A stretch of 64,000 bases of DNA from Fodinibius salsisoli (GTDB lineage Bacteria; Bacteroidota; Rhodothermia; Balneolales; Balneolaceae): positions 243,758-307,757 of the forward strand of contig NZ_JAGGJA010000004.1 in the NCBI RefSeq assembly GCF_026229185.1, written 5' to 3'. This document shows, one piece after another, positions 1 to 8,548 of this stretch. Both the position numbers and the translations under genes were made by a program. Positions within the stretch are counted from its first letter, which is position 1. Each line of letters opens with the position of its first letter. Under the pieces are notes generated by a model. The model did not search any database, was not told where the DNA came from, and was given only the letters and a program-made list of their open reading frames with translations.

Positions 1-815
1 TTGAAGTCAAAATCCCCTTTAAGCTGGTAATCAAGGGGTTCAGAACCCGAAAGAATACGGTAAGCCGAGGTCCCAATTTGAGCAATATTGAGAGAAACAG
101 GAATGTTGAGTTCGGTAACACCATCCTCTTTGATGTTAACACCTTTCAACGCATTCCCTACGGCCCACTGATTTCCATTTACCACCAGGTCATAATTGAA
201 TTGGTTGATGTTAAGACCAAATCCATTGGGATTGTCGAACTGTAGTTTTAGATTTATATCGGCCCCGTTGAAACTCAGGTTCTCCAATTGAACATTTGAC
301 AGGTTCAGTTTGGGTAGTTTTAACAAAGGAATAGATCCTTGTTTTTTAACCGGAATTGCAGTCTCTCCCAAAACGGGCAGATCAAATCGAAGATGGCTGA
401 TGAAGTTGTAAGAAGTCTCCTTTTCGTTGGCAAGGCCCGAGATAGTACGGTACACATCCCTAAAATTTAGCGTCATCGGCATTTGGATAATACTTGCATC
501 CGAAGCTTTGACAGTAACTTCTTTGGTCTGATTACCATCGAGAAATGAATTCCCGTTCAGATCCAGATCGTAGTCGTAACCAAGCATTTGGAGGGAAGCG
601 GCGTTAGGGTTGTTAATTTTGATATCGTAAGTTAGCTGCATCTCTTGAAAATTAAATCCTGTAACCCTCACATCATCAACCGAAAGCGTAGGTTTTTGGA
701 TACTATCGGCTAAATCCTGAATAGTCTGGCATCCCCCGATAAGCAGTACAAGGGAAAATAAATAGATGAATCTTTTAACGGATAAAAGAGGGGTGCTGGT
801 AGAATGTGTTATCAT
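1..815 (-). CDS. LEA14-like (WHy domain) lipoprotein, C-terminus cut by window edge
   Basis: Read on the minus strand from the ATG at 813-815, the frame stays open to base 1, giving about 271 residues with no stop, so the 3' end is missing. The N-terminus has a hydrophobic stretch followed by LLIGGC, a lipobox, so it should be an exported lipoprotein. The body contains two similar halves with the NNPN-type motif of LEA14/WHy domains (INNPNAASL near residue 60 and DNPNGFGL in the second half), each followed by a 'YDLxLNG' strand pattern. Such domains are beta-sandwiches of unknown biochemical role in bacteria. No gene lies close upstream, so it probably has its own promoter in the AT-rich region after 815. 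The family call is by motif; the function is unknown. Confidence 0.75.
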   Translation of the reverse strand, partial: MITHSTSTPLLSVKRFIYLFSLVLLIGGCQTIQDLADSIQKPTLSVDDVRVTGFNFQEMQLTYDIKINNPNAASLQMLGYDYDLDLNGNSFLDGNQTKEVTVKASDASIIQMPMTLNFRDVYRTISGLANEKETSYNFISHLRFDLPVLGETAIPVKKQGSIPLLKLPKLNLSNVQLENLSFNGADINLKLQFDNPNGFGLNINQFNYDLVVNGNQWAVGNALKGVNIKEDGVTELNIPVSLNIAQIGTSAYRILSGSEPLDYQLKGDFDF

Positions 816-1040
816 ATAAAGATAAAATACTATTTAACGGTGTAACGTCTGTTTATAAGAAGAACAAAGTTACGCTAAATATGATCTATCAACAAATATA
901 CAGAGAGGCTAAATAATTACGCTAAGCATTATTCTTGACTCTAGTCTGTTAAAAAAGTAGGCGGCCTGCGGTAGGAAATTCTGAGCACACAAGAACCCCC
1001 ATTTCGAGCAATAATAATTTAATAATTTCAACGATGATAA

Positions 1041-1089
1041 ATTTTATGCCAGAAAAAATATTTCCAACATAATTTTTTTGGCATAAAAT
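1041..1089. repeat. 11-bp perfect inverted repeat in non-coding region
   Basis: ATTTTATGCCA (1041-1051) is matched exactly in reverse complement by TGGCATAAAAT (1079-1089), with a 27-base AT-rich spacer. It could be a hairpin or an operator. The right arm resembles the -24 box of the sigma-54 motifs found further right, but the following TTG is one base too far away (13 instead of 12), so it is not called a promoter. Confidence 0.55.
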
Positions 1090-1179
1090 ATTGTGTTTAA
1101 ACAGTATGGGAGGCATTTTTGCCTAAGTAAGTAAAAGATTTGATTCACTTTAATAAATATTAAAAAAATCTAATATTTT

Positions 1180-1330
1180 TTGTAACAATCAGCTGGAATT
1201 TCACTCTTGTACATAGGAGACAGTTTTAATATTAGGTTACAATCCTGAATCTGTTCTCTAACTCTAACTTAACTGAGCCCTGAAGCAATAACAAAGACCC
1301 GGGACGGATACTCCCGGGTCTTTTTATTTA
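1180..1330 (+). ncRNA. possible small RNA ending in an orphan terminator
   Basis: The gap 816-1545 holds no credible coding frame, yet it contains a strong rightward terminator at 1296-1330 that belongs to no rightward gene, because the flanking genes are both leftward. A short transcript beginning somewhere after about 1100-1180 would end there. The 5' end is a guess, and no known RNA family was recognised. The rest of the gap is AT-rich, apart from the inverted repeat at 1041-1089. Confidence 0.25.
1296..1330 (+). terminator. rho-independent terminator, no gene assigned
   Basis: A 9-bp perfect stem GACCCGGGA (1296-1304) / TCCCGGGTC (1312-1320) with a 7-base loop is followed by TTTTTATTTA (1321-1330). 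The T-run is on the plus strand. It does not sit behind any rightward coding gene. Confidence 0.8.
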
Positions 1331-1545
1331 AAAAAGTTTTCCTTCCTAACGTTTGCTGTAACGGCTTATTATTTCTTCAGGATTGGCATAAAAGTATCAA
1401 GAAACGAAGCCTTATTTATTCTGCGAATCAAACTGTAAGATAACAGAGAAAGGAAGTTGAGAAAAGGTCAGATGCTTGTAGGCTAATCAGTAGTTTTAAC
1501 CAAAGTTAATTTTTCTATGCTACTCTCGAGATCGTTGAGATTCTA

Positions 1546-3813
1546 CTAAAAATATAGTTGATATAATAGCGAAATATTTCGTCCTGGTTCGGGCATCAGA
1601 TTTTTGATACGGGATAGGTGGTCGCGATAGGTGGTATCAAAGATGTTTTCGGCGTTGATAGAAAAAGTGTGTAAGAGATTACCAGACTGAAAGCGATATT
1701 GGCCGAACAGATCGACGACCGTATAACCATCAGTTGAGGTTTCAAAGTCACCAGTTCTGGTTTGTTTGGCTGCTATACGTGCTTTGCCGCCAAACTGAAA
1801 TCCATCGTCGGCATAAGTAAGCCCGACAGTCGACTTAAGTGGTGGAATCATTGGCAGGGGTTGAATGTCATTAGCTTCGGGATCGATCTCCTGTTCGTTT
1901 TGAGTCAGCTCGCGTTCGCCATGAGTATAGCTTAACATACCGTTGAGGGCGATGTTTGAAAAAAGCTGAATCTCCGTTGCCACCTCGACACCATAAATGC
2001 GAGCATTGGCTCCTTTAAACTGATAGTCGTTGAGGGAGGGAAAACGAGAATTTTGCCGACCCGTATTTCGGGGATAAATGTAGTTAGAGAAGCCGTTGTG
2101 GTAGCCAGTTACTTCGGCCGAAATATCATCTCCACGATAGCGTACAAAAAGTTCCTTGCCTAAGCCCCGCTCCGGGTCGAGGTCCGGATTGCCTATTTCA
2201 TAGGAGTAGGAGGCCAAGTGAGGGCCTTCGGAGTAGAGCTCTTCTTGCGAAGGCGGACGGAACGAATGCATGAGTGTACTTCCCAGGTAGTATCCCTGGC
2301 CAAAGTTGTAAATTGCTGATACGGAACTGGCCAGGGCATGGAAAGTGCGGCTGCGGATATGTCCAATTTCAGAATCAGGATTTTCTTCGGCAGGCACGGC
2401 ACGGGAGTAATCATACCGCAGCCCACCTTCAAGATGCAGGCTGCCCCAATCGGTCTCTTCAACAATAAAAGCAGAGAAGCTATGGGCATCAGAGTCGGGG
2501 GTGTTAGCCCCATTGACAGCATAATCTTTGGTTTCAGCCCAGAGTCCCATGGTTCCTTTAGAAAAGATACCGAGGTCGGAATGATGGGCTTTCACCGAGG
2601 CATTGGTCGTCAGTAATCCGAATTCAGTACCGATAATGCCACCCGATTCGATTTCTTTATGGAAGTAATGTTTGTAGGAGATGTCAGCCGTGATAGAACG
2701 AAAACTGCTCTTCGGCAGGTATACTTCGGTAGCTCCTTCCACTTGATATTTTTCCATCTCAATATCTACACCCTCCGCATGACCACCCTCCGGATCTGGT
2801 GGAATACCATAATTGTTGAGGTACAGACTGGAGGCTGCCCCGAGATATCCCCAGGGACGAATATAGCTAAGGCCAAGAGCATTGTTGGTTGATTGGAGAT
2901 CCGAATTTTCGAGCGTGCCGGCGGGAGTATTGAGATCACTGGCCGTACGATAATTGAGATCGGCTTGTACTGCAAAACTACCGATGGGCATACCGGCCTC
3001 TACAGCAGCATTTCCCCCTGTATTGACGGTCTCGCCCTGTAGCGTTGCTGTGCCATGAATATGGTCGGGCATGCTGTTGGCAATTTGATTGCGAACCACA
3101 TTCACTACGCCTCCAATGGCATTGGAACCATAAATAAGAGCCGCCGGACCTCGGGCAATTTCAATTTCTTCGGCCGCCATGGGATCAATGGTTACCGCAT
3201 GATCAGCTGATTGTGAGGAAACGTCGCCCGTGCGTTCGCCATCTTGCAGAATGAGCACACGTTCTCCGCCTAACCCCCGGATGACGGGCCGTGCAGGGGC
3301 AGAGCCCATGGAGCGAGAGCTGAAGCCGGGTAGATCATCCATCGTTTCGGATAGCGTAGTGCCGAGGTTTTGGCGCAGATCGGTTCCTGAAATCGATTTG
3401 GAGGCATGTTCAAGATTGGCATTACCGCCATTATCTTGACTACCGACAACTTCTATTGCCCCTGAGCTGAATACCGTAGGTTGTAAGCTTATATCGACTA
3501 CTGTGGTCTCATTTGCAGTAATTTCGATGGACTGGGAGACGGTTCGATATCCAATGCGTGTAACACGCAGGGTGTAGGTACCGGCCGGGATGTCACGAAA
3601 TTCGTAAGTACCGTCGCTATGGGCGGTGATTGTTCGATTGGCTTCCTCCAGATACAAGTAGGCAAAACTAATGGGTTCGGATGTCTCACGATCTGTAATG
3701 GTACCGACTAACGTTCCGGCCTGGGTATCAGGGTCTGCTGCAGAAGTTTTCTTTATAGGCAAAAACATCACCAAAAAGAGTAGGAATAGGAGAAATGGTT
3801 TGGCTGAAAACAT
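1546..3813 (-). CDS. TonB-dependent outer-membrane receptor, ZnuD-like (probable metal uptake)
   Basis: This 755-residue protein has a signal peptide (residues 1 to about 25), a carboxypeptidase-regulatory-like beta-sandwich (about 33-115), a TonB plug domain (about 130-245, with VIRGLGGERVLILQDG and GPAALIYGSNAIGGVVNV) and a beta-barrel ending in a C-terminal aromatic (…LYQLYF). The barrel segment around residues 335-400 (NNYGIPPDPEGGHAEG, then ISYKHYFHKEIESGG, then IGTEF) resembles the corresponding part of ZnuD-type zinc/heme receptors. Two histidine-rich exported proteins lie just upstream on the same strand, so zinc or another divalent metal is the likely ligand; that is inference. The start is the ATG at 3813. 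Two tandem hairpins separate it from the upstream gene, so it may be expressed partly independently. Confidence 0.88.
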   Translation of the reverse strand: MFSAKPFLLFLLFLVMFLPIKKTSAADPDTQAGTLVGTITDRETSEPISFAYLYLEEANRTITAHSDGTYEFRDIPAGTYTLRVTRIGYRTVSQSIEITANETTVVDISLQPTVFSSGAIEVVGSQDNGGNANLEHASKSISGTDLRQNLGTTLSETMDDLPGFSSRSMGSAPARPVIRGLGGERVLILQDGERTGDVSSQSADHAVTIDPMAAEEIEIARGPAALIYGSNAIGGVVNVVRNQIANSMPDHIHGTATLQGETVNTGGNAAVEAGMPIGSFAVQADLNYRTASDLNTPAGTLENSDLQSTNNALGLSYIRPWGYLGAASSLYLNNYGIPPDPEGGHAEGVDIEMEKYQVEGATEVYLPKSSFRSITADISYKHYFHKEIESGGIIGTEFGLLTTNASVKAHHSDLGIFSKGTMGLWAETKDYAVNGANTPDSDAHSFSAFIVEETDWGSLHLEGGLRYDYSRAVPAEENPDSEIGHIRSRTFHALASSVSAIYNFGQGYYLGSTLMHSFRPPSQEELYSEGPHLASYSYEIGNPDLDPERGLGKELFVRYRGDDISAEVTGYHNGFSNYIYPRNTGRQNSRFPSLNDYQFKGANARIYGVEVATEIQLFSNIALNGMLSYTHGERELTQNEQEIDPEANDIQPLPMIPPLKSTVGLTYADDGFQFGGKARIAAKQTRTGDFETSTDGYTVVDLFGQYRFQSGNLLHTFSINAENIFDTTYRDHLSRIKNLMPEPGRNISLLYQLYF

Positions 3814-3846
3814 ATTAGTAATGGAAAAGTTTGATGAAATGCAGGC

Positions 3847-3911
3847 GTTTTGCTATACAATTTTTTGACAGCAAAACAATATGATACGACCGGTCAATCC
3901 CGGCCGTATCA
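3847..3911 (-). terminator. tandem hairpins between lipoprotein and TonB receptor genes
   Basis: Read leftward, the first hairpin pairs 3882-3893 with 3900-3911 (12 bp with one G-T pair, 6-base loop) and is followed by T-rich sequence. A second hairpin pairs 3847-3854 with 3870-3877 (GTTTTGCT / AGCAAAAC). They lie after the stop of the upstream lipoprotein gene and just before the receptor start. They could act as a terminator or attenuator, or stabilise an mRNA end. Confidence 0.5.
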
Positions 3912-3928
3912 CTTAGATTAGCTGGACA

Positions 3929-4468
3929 TTAGTGCTCGTGCTCTCCATCACTATCGGCATCGATATGAAATTCGATGGCGTCATCCTGAGTTGTTGCAGG
4001 AGTTTCCAAGTGAGAGTGGGCATCTTCACCGCTGCCATGGTTAAGCAGAAATTGAATTTTAGACCCGCCTTCTGCCATTCCTTCGAGGTGGAATTCCCAT
4101 TGGCCGTTGTCATCGTGCTGGTGGATGGCCAGTATATCCGTATTTTCAATTTCCCATCCAAGGGAGTAGCCTTCCCCCAAATCTTCGGCGTGGACGTGCT
4201 CTCCTTCTTCATTGAGGAAATGTACTTCAAACAGGTATTCTTCACCTACATGATAGTGCAGATGACTGTGTTCGGTTACTTCCCCAGTTATATCTGAATA
4301 TTCATAAATAACTTCGCCGTCGTGAACGAGTTCTATTATCTCAGGATCGGTGTGTTCGTCGTCACTGCTGGCGGGATTGTCACTACAGGCGGTAACAAGA
4401 AGGGTGCTGAAAAGTGTTAATACTAAAAGAGTACGGGTATTGGTTGGTAAAGACTTAAAAATATTCAT
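3929..4468 (-). CDS. histidine-rich lipoprotein, probable metal-binding
   Basis: This 179-residue protein carries a signal peptide with lipobox LVTAC at about residues 24-28, so it is a predicted lipoprotein. The mature part is very acidic and rich in histidines arranged in pairs and alternating patterns: HSHLHYHVGEEY, EEGEHVHAEDLGE, AIHQHDDNG, HGSGEDAHSHLE, and a C-terminal DGEHEH. This composition is typical of periplasmic or surface zinc/copper-binding proteins. It is followed by the ZnuD-like receptor and preceded by another His-rich exported protein on the same strand, so the three probably work together in metal capture. No named family is assigned; the metal is inferred. Confidence 0.75.
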   Translation of the reverse strand: MNIFKSLPTNTRTLLVLTLFSTLLVTACSDNPASSDDEHTDPEIIELVHDGEVIYEYSDITGEVTEHSHLHYHVGEEYLFEVHFLNEEGEHVHAEDLGEGYSLGWEIENTDILAIHQHDDNGQWEFHLEGMAEGGSKIQFLLNHGSGEDAHSHLETPATTQDDAIEFHIDADSDGEHEH

Positions 4469-4555
4469 GATTTTAATATAGATTTATTTGGGTAGGGGTA
4501 TATCGATATACTCATCGTATAGCCCTATAATAATGTGATAAGATGCGTCGGGAAT

Positions 4556-4876
4556 CTATACCAAAACCGGAGGAGAGCGGCCAGGATTTGTAGTAGTGGT
4601 GTGGTCATATACCTGAATATTTTGTTCAATAATGATTGTCCTGGCATCAAACAAAATATCACCTGAGGGAGAACCACTAAGAACTTCTTTCTCGTATAAA
4701 TGAGCTACGATTGGACAGAAAGTAGTATCAGCGGACAGACAATGACCCGTATCTGCGAAATCCGGCGGATGACTTAGCTCAAGGTGATGGTGCGAGTGAA
4801 GCGTAGTAATCGTGAGGCCGATGCCAGTAAGCATCAGCAAAAACAGACTGATTTTTAATCGGATACTACGTTTCAT
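4556..4876 (-). CDS. small exported protein with HSHHH motif
   Basis: The protein has 106 residues from the ATG at 4874-4876. An upstream in-frame TTG at 4906 would add ten residues but would push the signal peptide away from the N-terminus, so the ATG is preferred. Residues 3-25 form a basic-then-hydrophobic signal or anchor segment, followed by TLHSHHHLELSHPPD and two cysteines (GHC, FC). The His cluster suggests metal binding. It heads the leftward group with the His-rich lipoprotein (87 bp downstream) and the TonB receptor. Function is unknown beyond this context. Confidence 0.6.
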   Translation of the reverse strand: MKRSIRLKISLFLLMLTGIGLTITTLHSHHHLELSHPPDFADTGHCLSADTTFCPIVAHLYEKEVLSGSPSGDILFDARTIIIEQNIQVYDHTTTTNPGRSPPVLV

Positions 4877-5042
4877 ACGTCTCAATGATATTTTAACCAA
4901 AGACAAACCTAAAGTTAGACTTTTACTGTATTTGTAACAAATAAATCGTCGTAAAAATATTTAATTTTGTAAAGATTCATAAAAGAGGTAAGATTTTTGT
5001 GGATGTCAGAGTCTATGCAATTACAAACAAATAAATTTACAT

Positions 5043-5402
5043 ATGGCTGAAGTTATTGAATCGTTGAGAGTTTGGTTTTGGGGATTAGGGGAACAATATG
5101 GCGTTAATCCCATTATTTTTGGCAGTATCTATGTAGGGGCTATTCCTTTTTTTACGGCTTCTCTTGCATGGCTTTATCGGAATTATCGACTAAATAAATC
5201 CATTATACTGCCAGCCTTTAGTGCAATAGGATTTTTTATATCTGCCTATATCTATCTCCTTTTTGCAGGGGAAAATATTCCCTGGTGGGTCTATGGATTA
5301 GTCATTTTGATGGTGATATTAGGGGCTTATTCAACTTGTCAAAAGGTACGACGGAAGATTAAAAAAATAGACAAAAAGATTTCTACAGATGGCAAAATAT
5401 GA
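5043..5402 (+). CDS. small integral membrane protein, 3 predicted TM segments
   Basis: This 119-residue protein has three hydrophobic segments (about 21-43, 54-74, 79-98) and a strongly basic C-terminal tail (KVRRKIKKIDKKI). The start ATG is at 5043. Its last 14 bases overlap the start of the following flavoprotein gene in another frame, so the two are translationally coupled and probably functionally linked. No family was recognised. Confidence 0.65.
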   Translation: MAEVIESLRVWFWGLGEQYGVNPIIFGSIYVGAIPFFTASLAWLYRNYRLNKSIILPAFSAIGFFISAYIYLLFAGENIPWWVYGLVILMVILGAYSTCQKVRRKIKKIDKKISTDGKI

Positions 5403-6870
5403 TTTTGATGCTATAGTTATCGGTGGCGGAGCTGCAGGTCTAACGGCCTCAGGCATTGCGGCCAATTTTGGTGCCAAGACGATGATGATCGAAAAAGACC
5501 GTCTCGGGGGTGACTGTACCTGGACCGGTTGCGTGCCGAGTAAGGTACTGCTTAAAGCAGGTAAAGTAGCTCATCAGATAAAGCATGCCAGCCAATTTGG
5601 ACTGATTGATCAACAGCCGGAAATCAATTTTGAAAAGGTTATTGAGCATATCCACCAAACACGGCAGGATATCTACGAAGATGCTGATCGACCGGAAATT
5701 TTTGAAGACATGGGGATTGAAGTCGTTAAGGGAGTAGCCCATTTTTTGGATGATCATCAAGTAGCGATACAGCTTGAAGACGGTACCACACGCCGGGTAA
5801 GTGCCCGCTATTTCATTATCTGTGCCGGGGCCAGTGCTTTTACTCCACCAATTGAGGGACTTAATAATGTTAGCTACTTAACGAATGATTCACTTTTTGA
5901 AATTTCAGACTTGCCACAGGAGTTAACGGTTATAGGAGCAGGGCCTATCGGTACAGAGATGGCTCAGGCACTGGAACGATTGGGCTCAACTGTTACGGTA
6001 ATTGACGTAGCTGATCGTATTATGACTAATGATGATCCTGAGCTTACCGGTAAGTTAAAAGAGTCACTTGAGAAAGAGGGCATCAAGTATGTGCTTGGGG
6101 CTGAGGTAAAAAGGGTGTCCCAGAGGGGGGATGCAATTATTACTGCGGTTGAGTGCCAAGGTGAGGAAAAGCAAATAACCGGGGATCAGCTTTTGATGGC
6201 AACCGGCAGGCGAGCTAATGTAGACGGTCTTGGGCTGGATGCTGCTGGTGTTGAATATACGGACCAAGGTATTGAGGTAAATGATCGGTGCCGGACGAAC
6301 AAATCCCATATCTATGCCTGTGGTGATATCACCGGGCAATACCAGTTTACGCATATGTCGGAGCACATGGCTAAGGTGGCCACTACGCATGCTCTATTGA
6401 AATTCCCTATGAAAATAGATAGAAAAAATGTGCCGTGGGTGACCTTTACGGATCCGGAATTGGGACATGTGGGAGCAACTGAACAAGAACTTAAGTCCAA
6501 TGGCAACAGTTATGAAACCTATCGATTCCCTTATTCTAAAATTGATCGTGCTTTGACAGAAGCGGAAGGGGAGGGGCTGATCAAAATTCACGCTAAAAAG
6601 TGGAACGGGAAAATATATGGAGCCAGCGTGTTGGGAGCGCATGCGGGAGAATTGATTTCTGAATATGCTGTAGCCATGAAAAATGGTGTTACGCTTCGGA
6701 ACCTGGCCGATACTATTCATCCTTACCCTACCTACAGTCTTGGAGCACGCAGAGCTGCTGACCAATGGTACATTAAGAATCAGTCGGAGTGGCAAATAAA
6801 GTTCTTCCAAAAGATATTCGGTTTGCGTGGTGATATTCCCGATTTAAGCGATCCTGATAGAATTGTATAG
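5389..6870 (+). CDS. MerA/dihydrolipoamide-dehydrogenase-like FAD-dependent disulfide oxidoreductase
   Basis: The protein has 493 residues. An N-terminal FAD-binding motif (GGGAAG, 12-17) is followed by the redox-active disulfide GGDCTWTGCVPSK (C43 and C48), an NAD(P)-binding motif (GAGPIGTEMAQAL near 182), the second FAD motif ending in ACGD, and a C-terminal dimerisation domain with HPYPTYS near 445. The spacing matches class I pyridine nucleotide-disulfide oxidoreductases. It lacks the N-terminal HMA domain and the C-terminal vicinal cysteines of true mercuric reductase, so mercury reduction is unlikely. It is coupled to a small membrane protein upstream and ends at the convergent terminator near 6904. 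The true substrate is not known. Confidence 0.88.
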   Translation: MAKYDFDAIVIGGGAAGLTASGIAANFGAKTMMIEKDRLGGDCTWTGCVPSKVLLKAGKVAHQIKHASQFGLIDQQPEINFEKVIEHIHQTRQDIYEDADRPEIFEDMGIEVVKGVAHFLDDHQVAIQLEDGTTRRVSARYFIICAGASAFTPPIEGLNNVSYLTNDSLFEISDLPQELTVIGAGPIGTEMAQALERLGSTVTVIDVADRIMTNDDPELTGKLKESLEKEGIKYVLGAEVKRVSQRGDAIITAVECQGEEKQITGDQLLMATGRRANVDGLGLDAAGVEYTDQGIEVNDRCRTNKSHIYACGDITGQYQFTHMSEHMAKVATTHALLKFPMKIDRKNVPWVTFTDPELGHVGATEQELKSNGNSYETYRFPYSKIDRALTEAEGEGLIKIHAKKWNGKIYGASVLGAHAGELISEYAVAMKNGVTLRNLADTIHPYPTYSLGARRAADQWYIKNQSEWQIKFFQKIFGLRGDIPDLSDPDRIV

Positions 6871-6903
6871 TTTTGTCAGTACTTGGGGTTATACAATAAA
6901 AAA

Positions 6904-6925
6904 GCCCCGGTTTTTAAACCGGGGC
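6904..6925 (-). terminator. terminator between convergent genes
   Basis: A 10-bp perfect stem GCCCCGGTTT (6904-6913) / AAACCGGGGC (6916-6925) with a 2-base loop lies between two convergent genes. The A-run just left of it (6897-6903) gives the U-tract on the minus strand, so it mainly serves the MFS transporter gene. It may also act in the other direction. Confidence 0.85.
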
Positions 6926-6970
6926 AATTTATGAACCACCTACAATGCTGGGTATAACAAAAGCACTTAT

Positions 6971-8230
6971 TTAGACATTGGGAGCAGTAGCTTCCGTTGC
7001 GTGTGCCATTTCATCGACCGTTTTCTTATCTGACTTTTTCTGCCAGATATAAAAGATAGTAAATAACACAATCAGGATGCATGGAAAGATCGCTACCTTG
7101 GCCAGCGTGGCCTGTCCAGCAGCTAGTTCAAGTTCAGATCCACTCAGTCCTGTTGCTGCATAAGTAGCGCGGGAAGAATCAATCCAGCTTCCGATAATGG
7201 GTTGGAAAATAGAAGTAGAAAACATACCGATTCCCCCTAAAAGTGAAAGTCCCAATGCACCGGTTTTTGGAGCCCGTTTTGCACCTGCACCGAGCATAAC
7301 CGGCCAGAAGTAGCAAACACCCATAGCAAAAAAGACAGCTGCTACATAAGCCATTGCACCCGTAAAGATGCTAAACATATAGATGCCAATGGCGGTCAGT
7401 ATAGCACCGGATAAAAGTACACCGGGTTGCCCTAAAGCTTTAACAACCGGTCCTGCAAAGAAGCGTCCTACGGCCATTAAACCCGTTACCAGAGCCAGTA
7501 TTAACATCGGACTTGCTCCACTTTGTGCCATTACAATATTGACCCACTGCTGTGGTCCAAATTCTGATATAGCGGTTAAGGCAAAACATAAGAAAAGGAA
7601 GATGAAAACGGGACTTCCCAGAGCTTTGACATTTTCTTTGAGCGATTTCATTTCTTCCAGCTTGGGCTCGGGAAATTTTTGTCCAAAGAAGAGTATGGGG
7701 TAAATAATCGTTGGAATCATGATGATCCACATCTGGGCTTGCCATCCCATAGAAAAGTCGCCCATAAATTTTGAAATAAGGCTACCCAAAACAATACCCC
7801 CGGGAAACCACATATGGAAACGGTTCAGCATCTTGTCGACCATATTACCTTCATAAGCGTCGGCAATCATGGGGTTACAGGCTGCCTCTGTACAGCCGTT
7901 ACCAAGGCCAATCAGCAGGGTGGATATTAACAGCAGGGTGTACCCGCCGGCATAAATCGTTAAGATGATACCCAGCGTGTGCATAACAAAGGCAAACTGC
8001 ATAATTCTTTTGGGGCCAATAGAGTTATAGAAAATACCCCCGAGAACCATAGATATGGGAAAGCCAAGAAACCACATCGAGTTGATAAATCCGAGCTGTT
8101 CGTTAGTAAGTCCAAATTGCTCTCCCAGCTGCGGTAGAATTCCCGCACGGATAGCAAAGGTAAAAGCCGTGGTAATTAATGCAAAGCAACTTCCTAAAAA
8201 GAGGGTTCGCTTGTTAATTTGTTTACTCAT
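6971..8230 (-). CDS. MFS transporter (FucP-like sugar/organic solute family)
   Basis: The protein has 419 residues and about 12 hydrophobic segments in two bundles, with a central hydrophilic loop around residues 190-205. The segment after TM2 (GGIFYNSIGPKRIMQF) is the MFS loop 2-3 motif region, and GLGNGCTEAACNPMIADAYE in TM4 resembles FucP-type carriers. The start ATG is at 8230. It is divergent from the adjacent exported D-aminoacylase-like hydrolase, so it may import that enzyme's products. The substrate cannot be told from sequence. Confidence 0.85.
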   Translation of the reverse strand: MSKQINKRTLFLGSCFALITTAFTFAIRAGILPQLGEQFGLTNEQLGFINSMWFLGFPISMVLGGIFYNSIGPKRIMQFAFVMHTLGIILTIYAGGYTLLLISTLLIGLGNGCTEAACNPMIADAYEGNMVDKMLNRFHMWFPGGIVLGSLISKFMGDFSMGWQAQMWIIMIPTIIYPILFFGQKFPEPKLEEMKSLKENVKALGSPVFIFLFLCFALTAISEFGPQQWVNIVMAQSGASPMLILALVTGLMAVGRFFAGPVVKALGQPGVLLSGAILTAIGIYMFSIFTGAMAYVAAVFFAMGVCYFWPVMLGAGAKRAPKTGALGLSLLGGIGMFSTSIFQPIIGSWIDSSRATYAATGLSGSELELAAGQATLAKVAIFPCILIVLFTIFYIWQKKSDKKTVDEMAHATEATAPNV

Positions 8231-8548
8231 TATGTTTTGATTTTGGTCGATAGTTAATGTAAAAATCGTTCATACTCATCCAAGCAGTAGGGGGGGATTG
8301 GTCGCCCAATCGTTAAATTCCTAAGCGTATACAATGCAGGAGCTTCTAATGCTGGATCAACAGGACAAAGTCAGTATGGAAAGACTAAAATAGAAAAGTC
8401 ATAAAACAATTCAATAATTTTTAAAAAAAATTTAACCTCCTTGAGAATTTTTCGCCTCCAATATTATATCAGGGGCTTCATTTTACCATGATCAATTTTA
8501 TTTTTATTCTCTTATCAAATAAAACCCATATTTAAATTGCATAGAGGC
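8231..8548. other. divergent intergenic region with small palindrome
   Basis: This 318-base AT-rich gap lies between two divergent genes and must hold both promoters. A palindrome GATTGG-TCGC-CCAATC at 8296-8311 could be a regulator site. Nothing else was recognised. Confidence 0.35.

Noticed and set aside
1078..1093. TTGGCATAAAATATTG, sigma-54-like
   Set aside because: The step from GG to the -12 G is 13 bases, one too many; sigma-54 promoters tolerate this poorly. The sequence is also part of an inverted repeat.
5389..6870. Mercuric reductase
   Set aside because: No HMA domain and no C-terminal vicinal cysteines; a general MerA/Lpd-like oxidoreductase is all that can be said.
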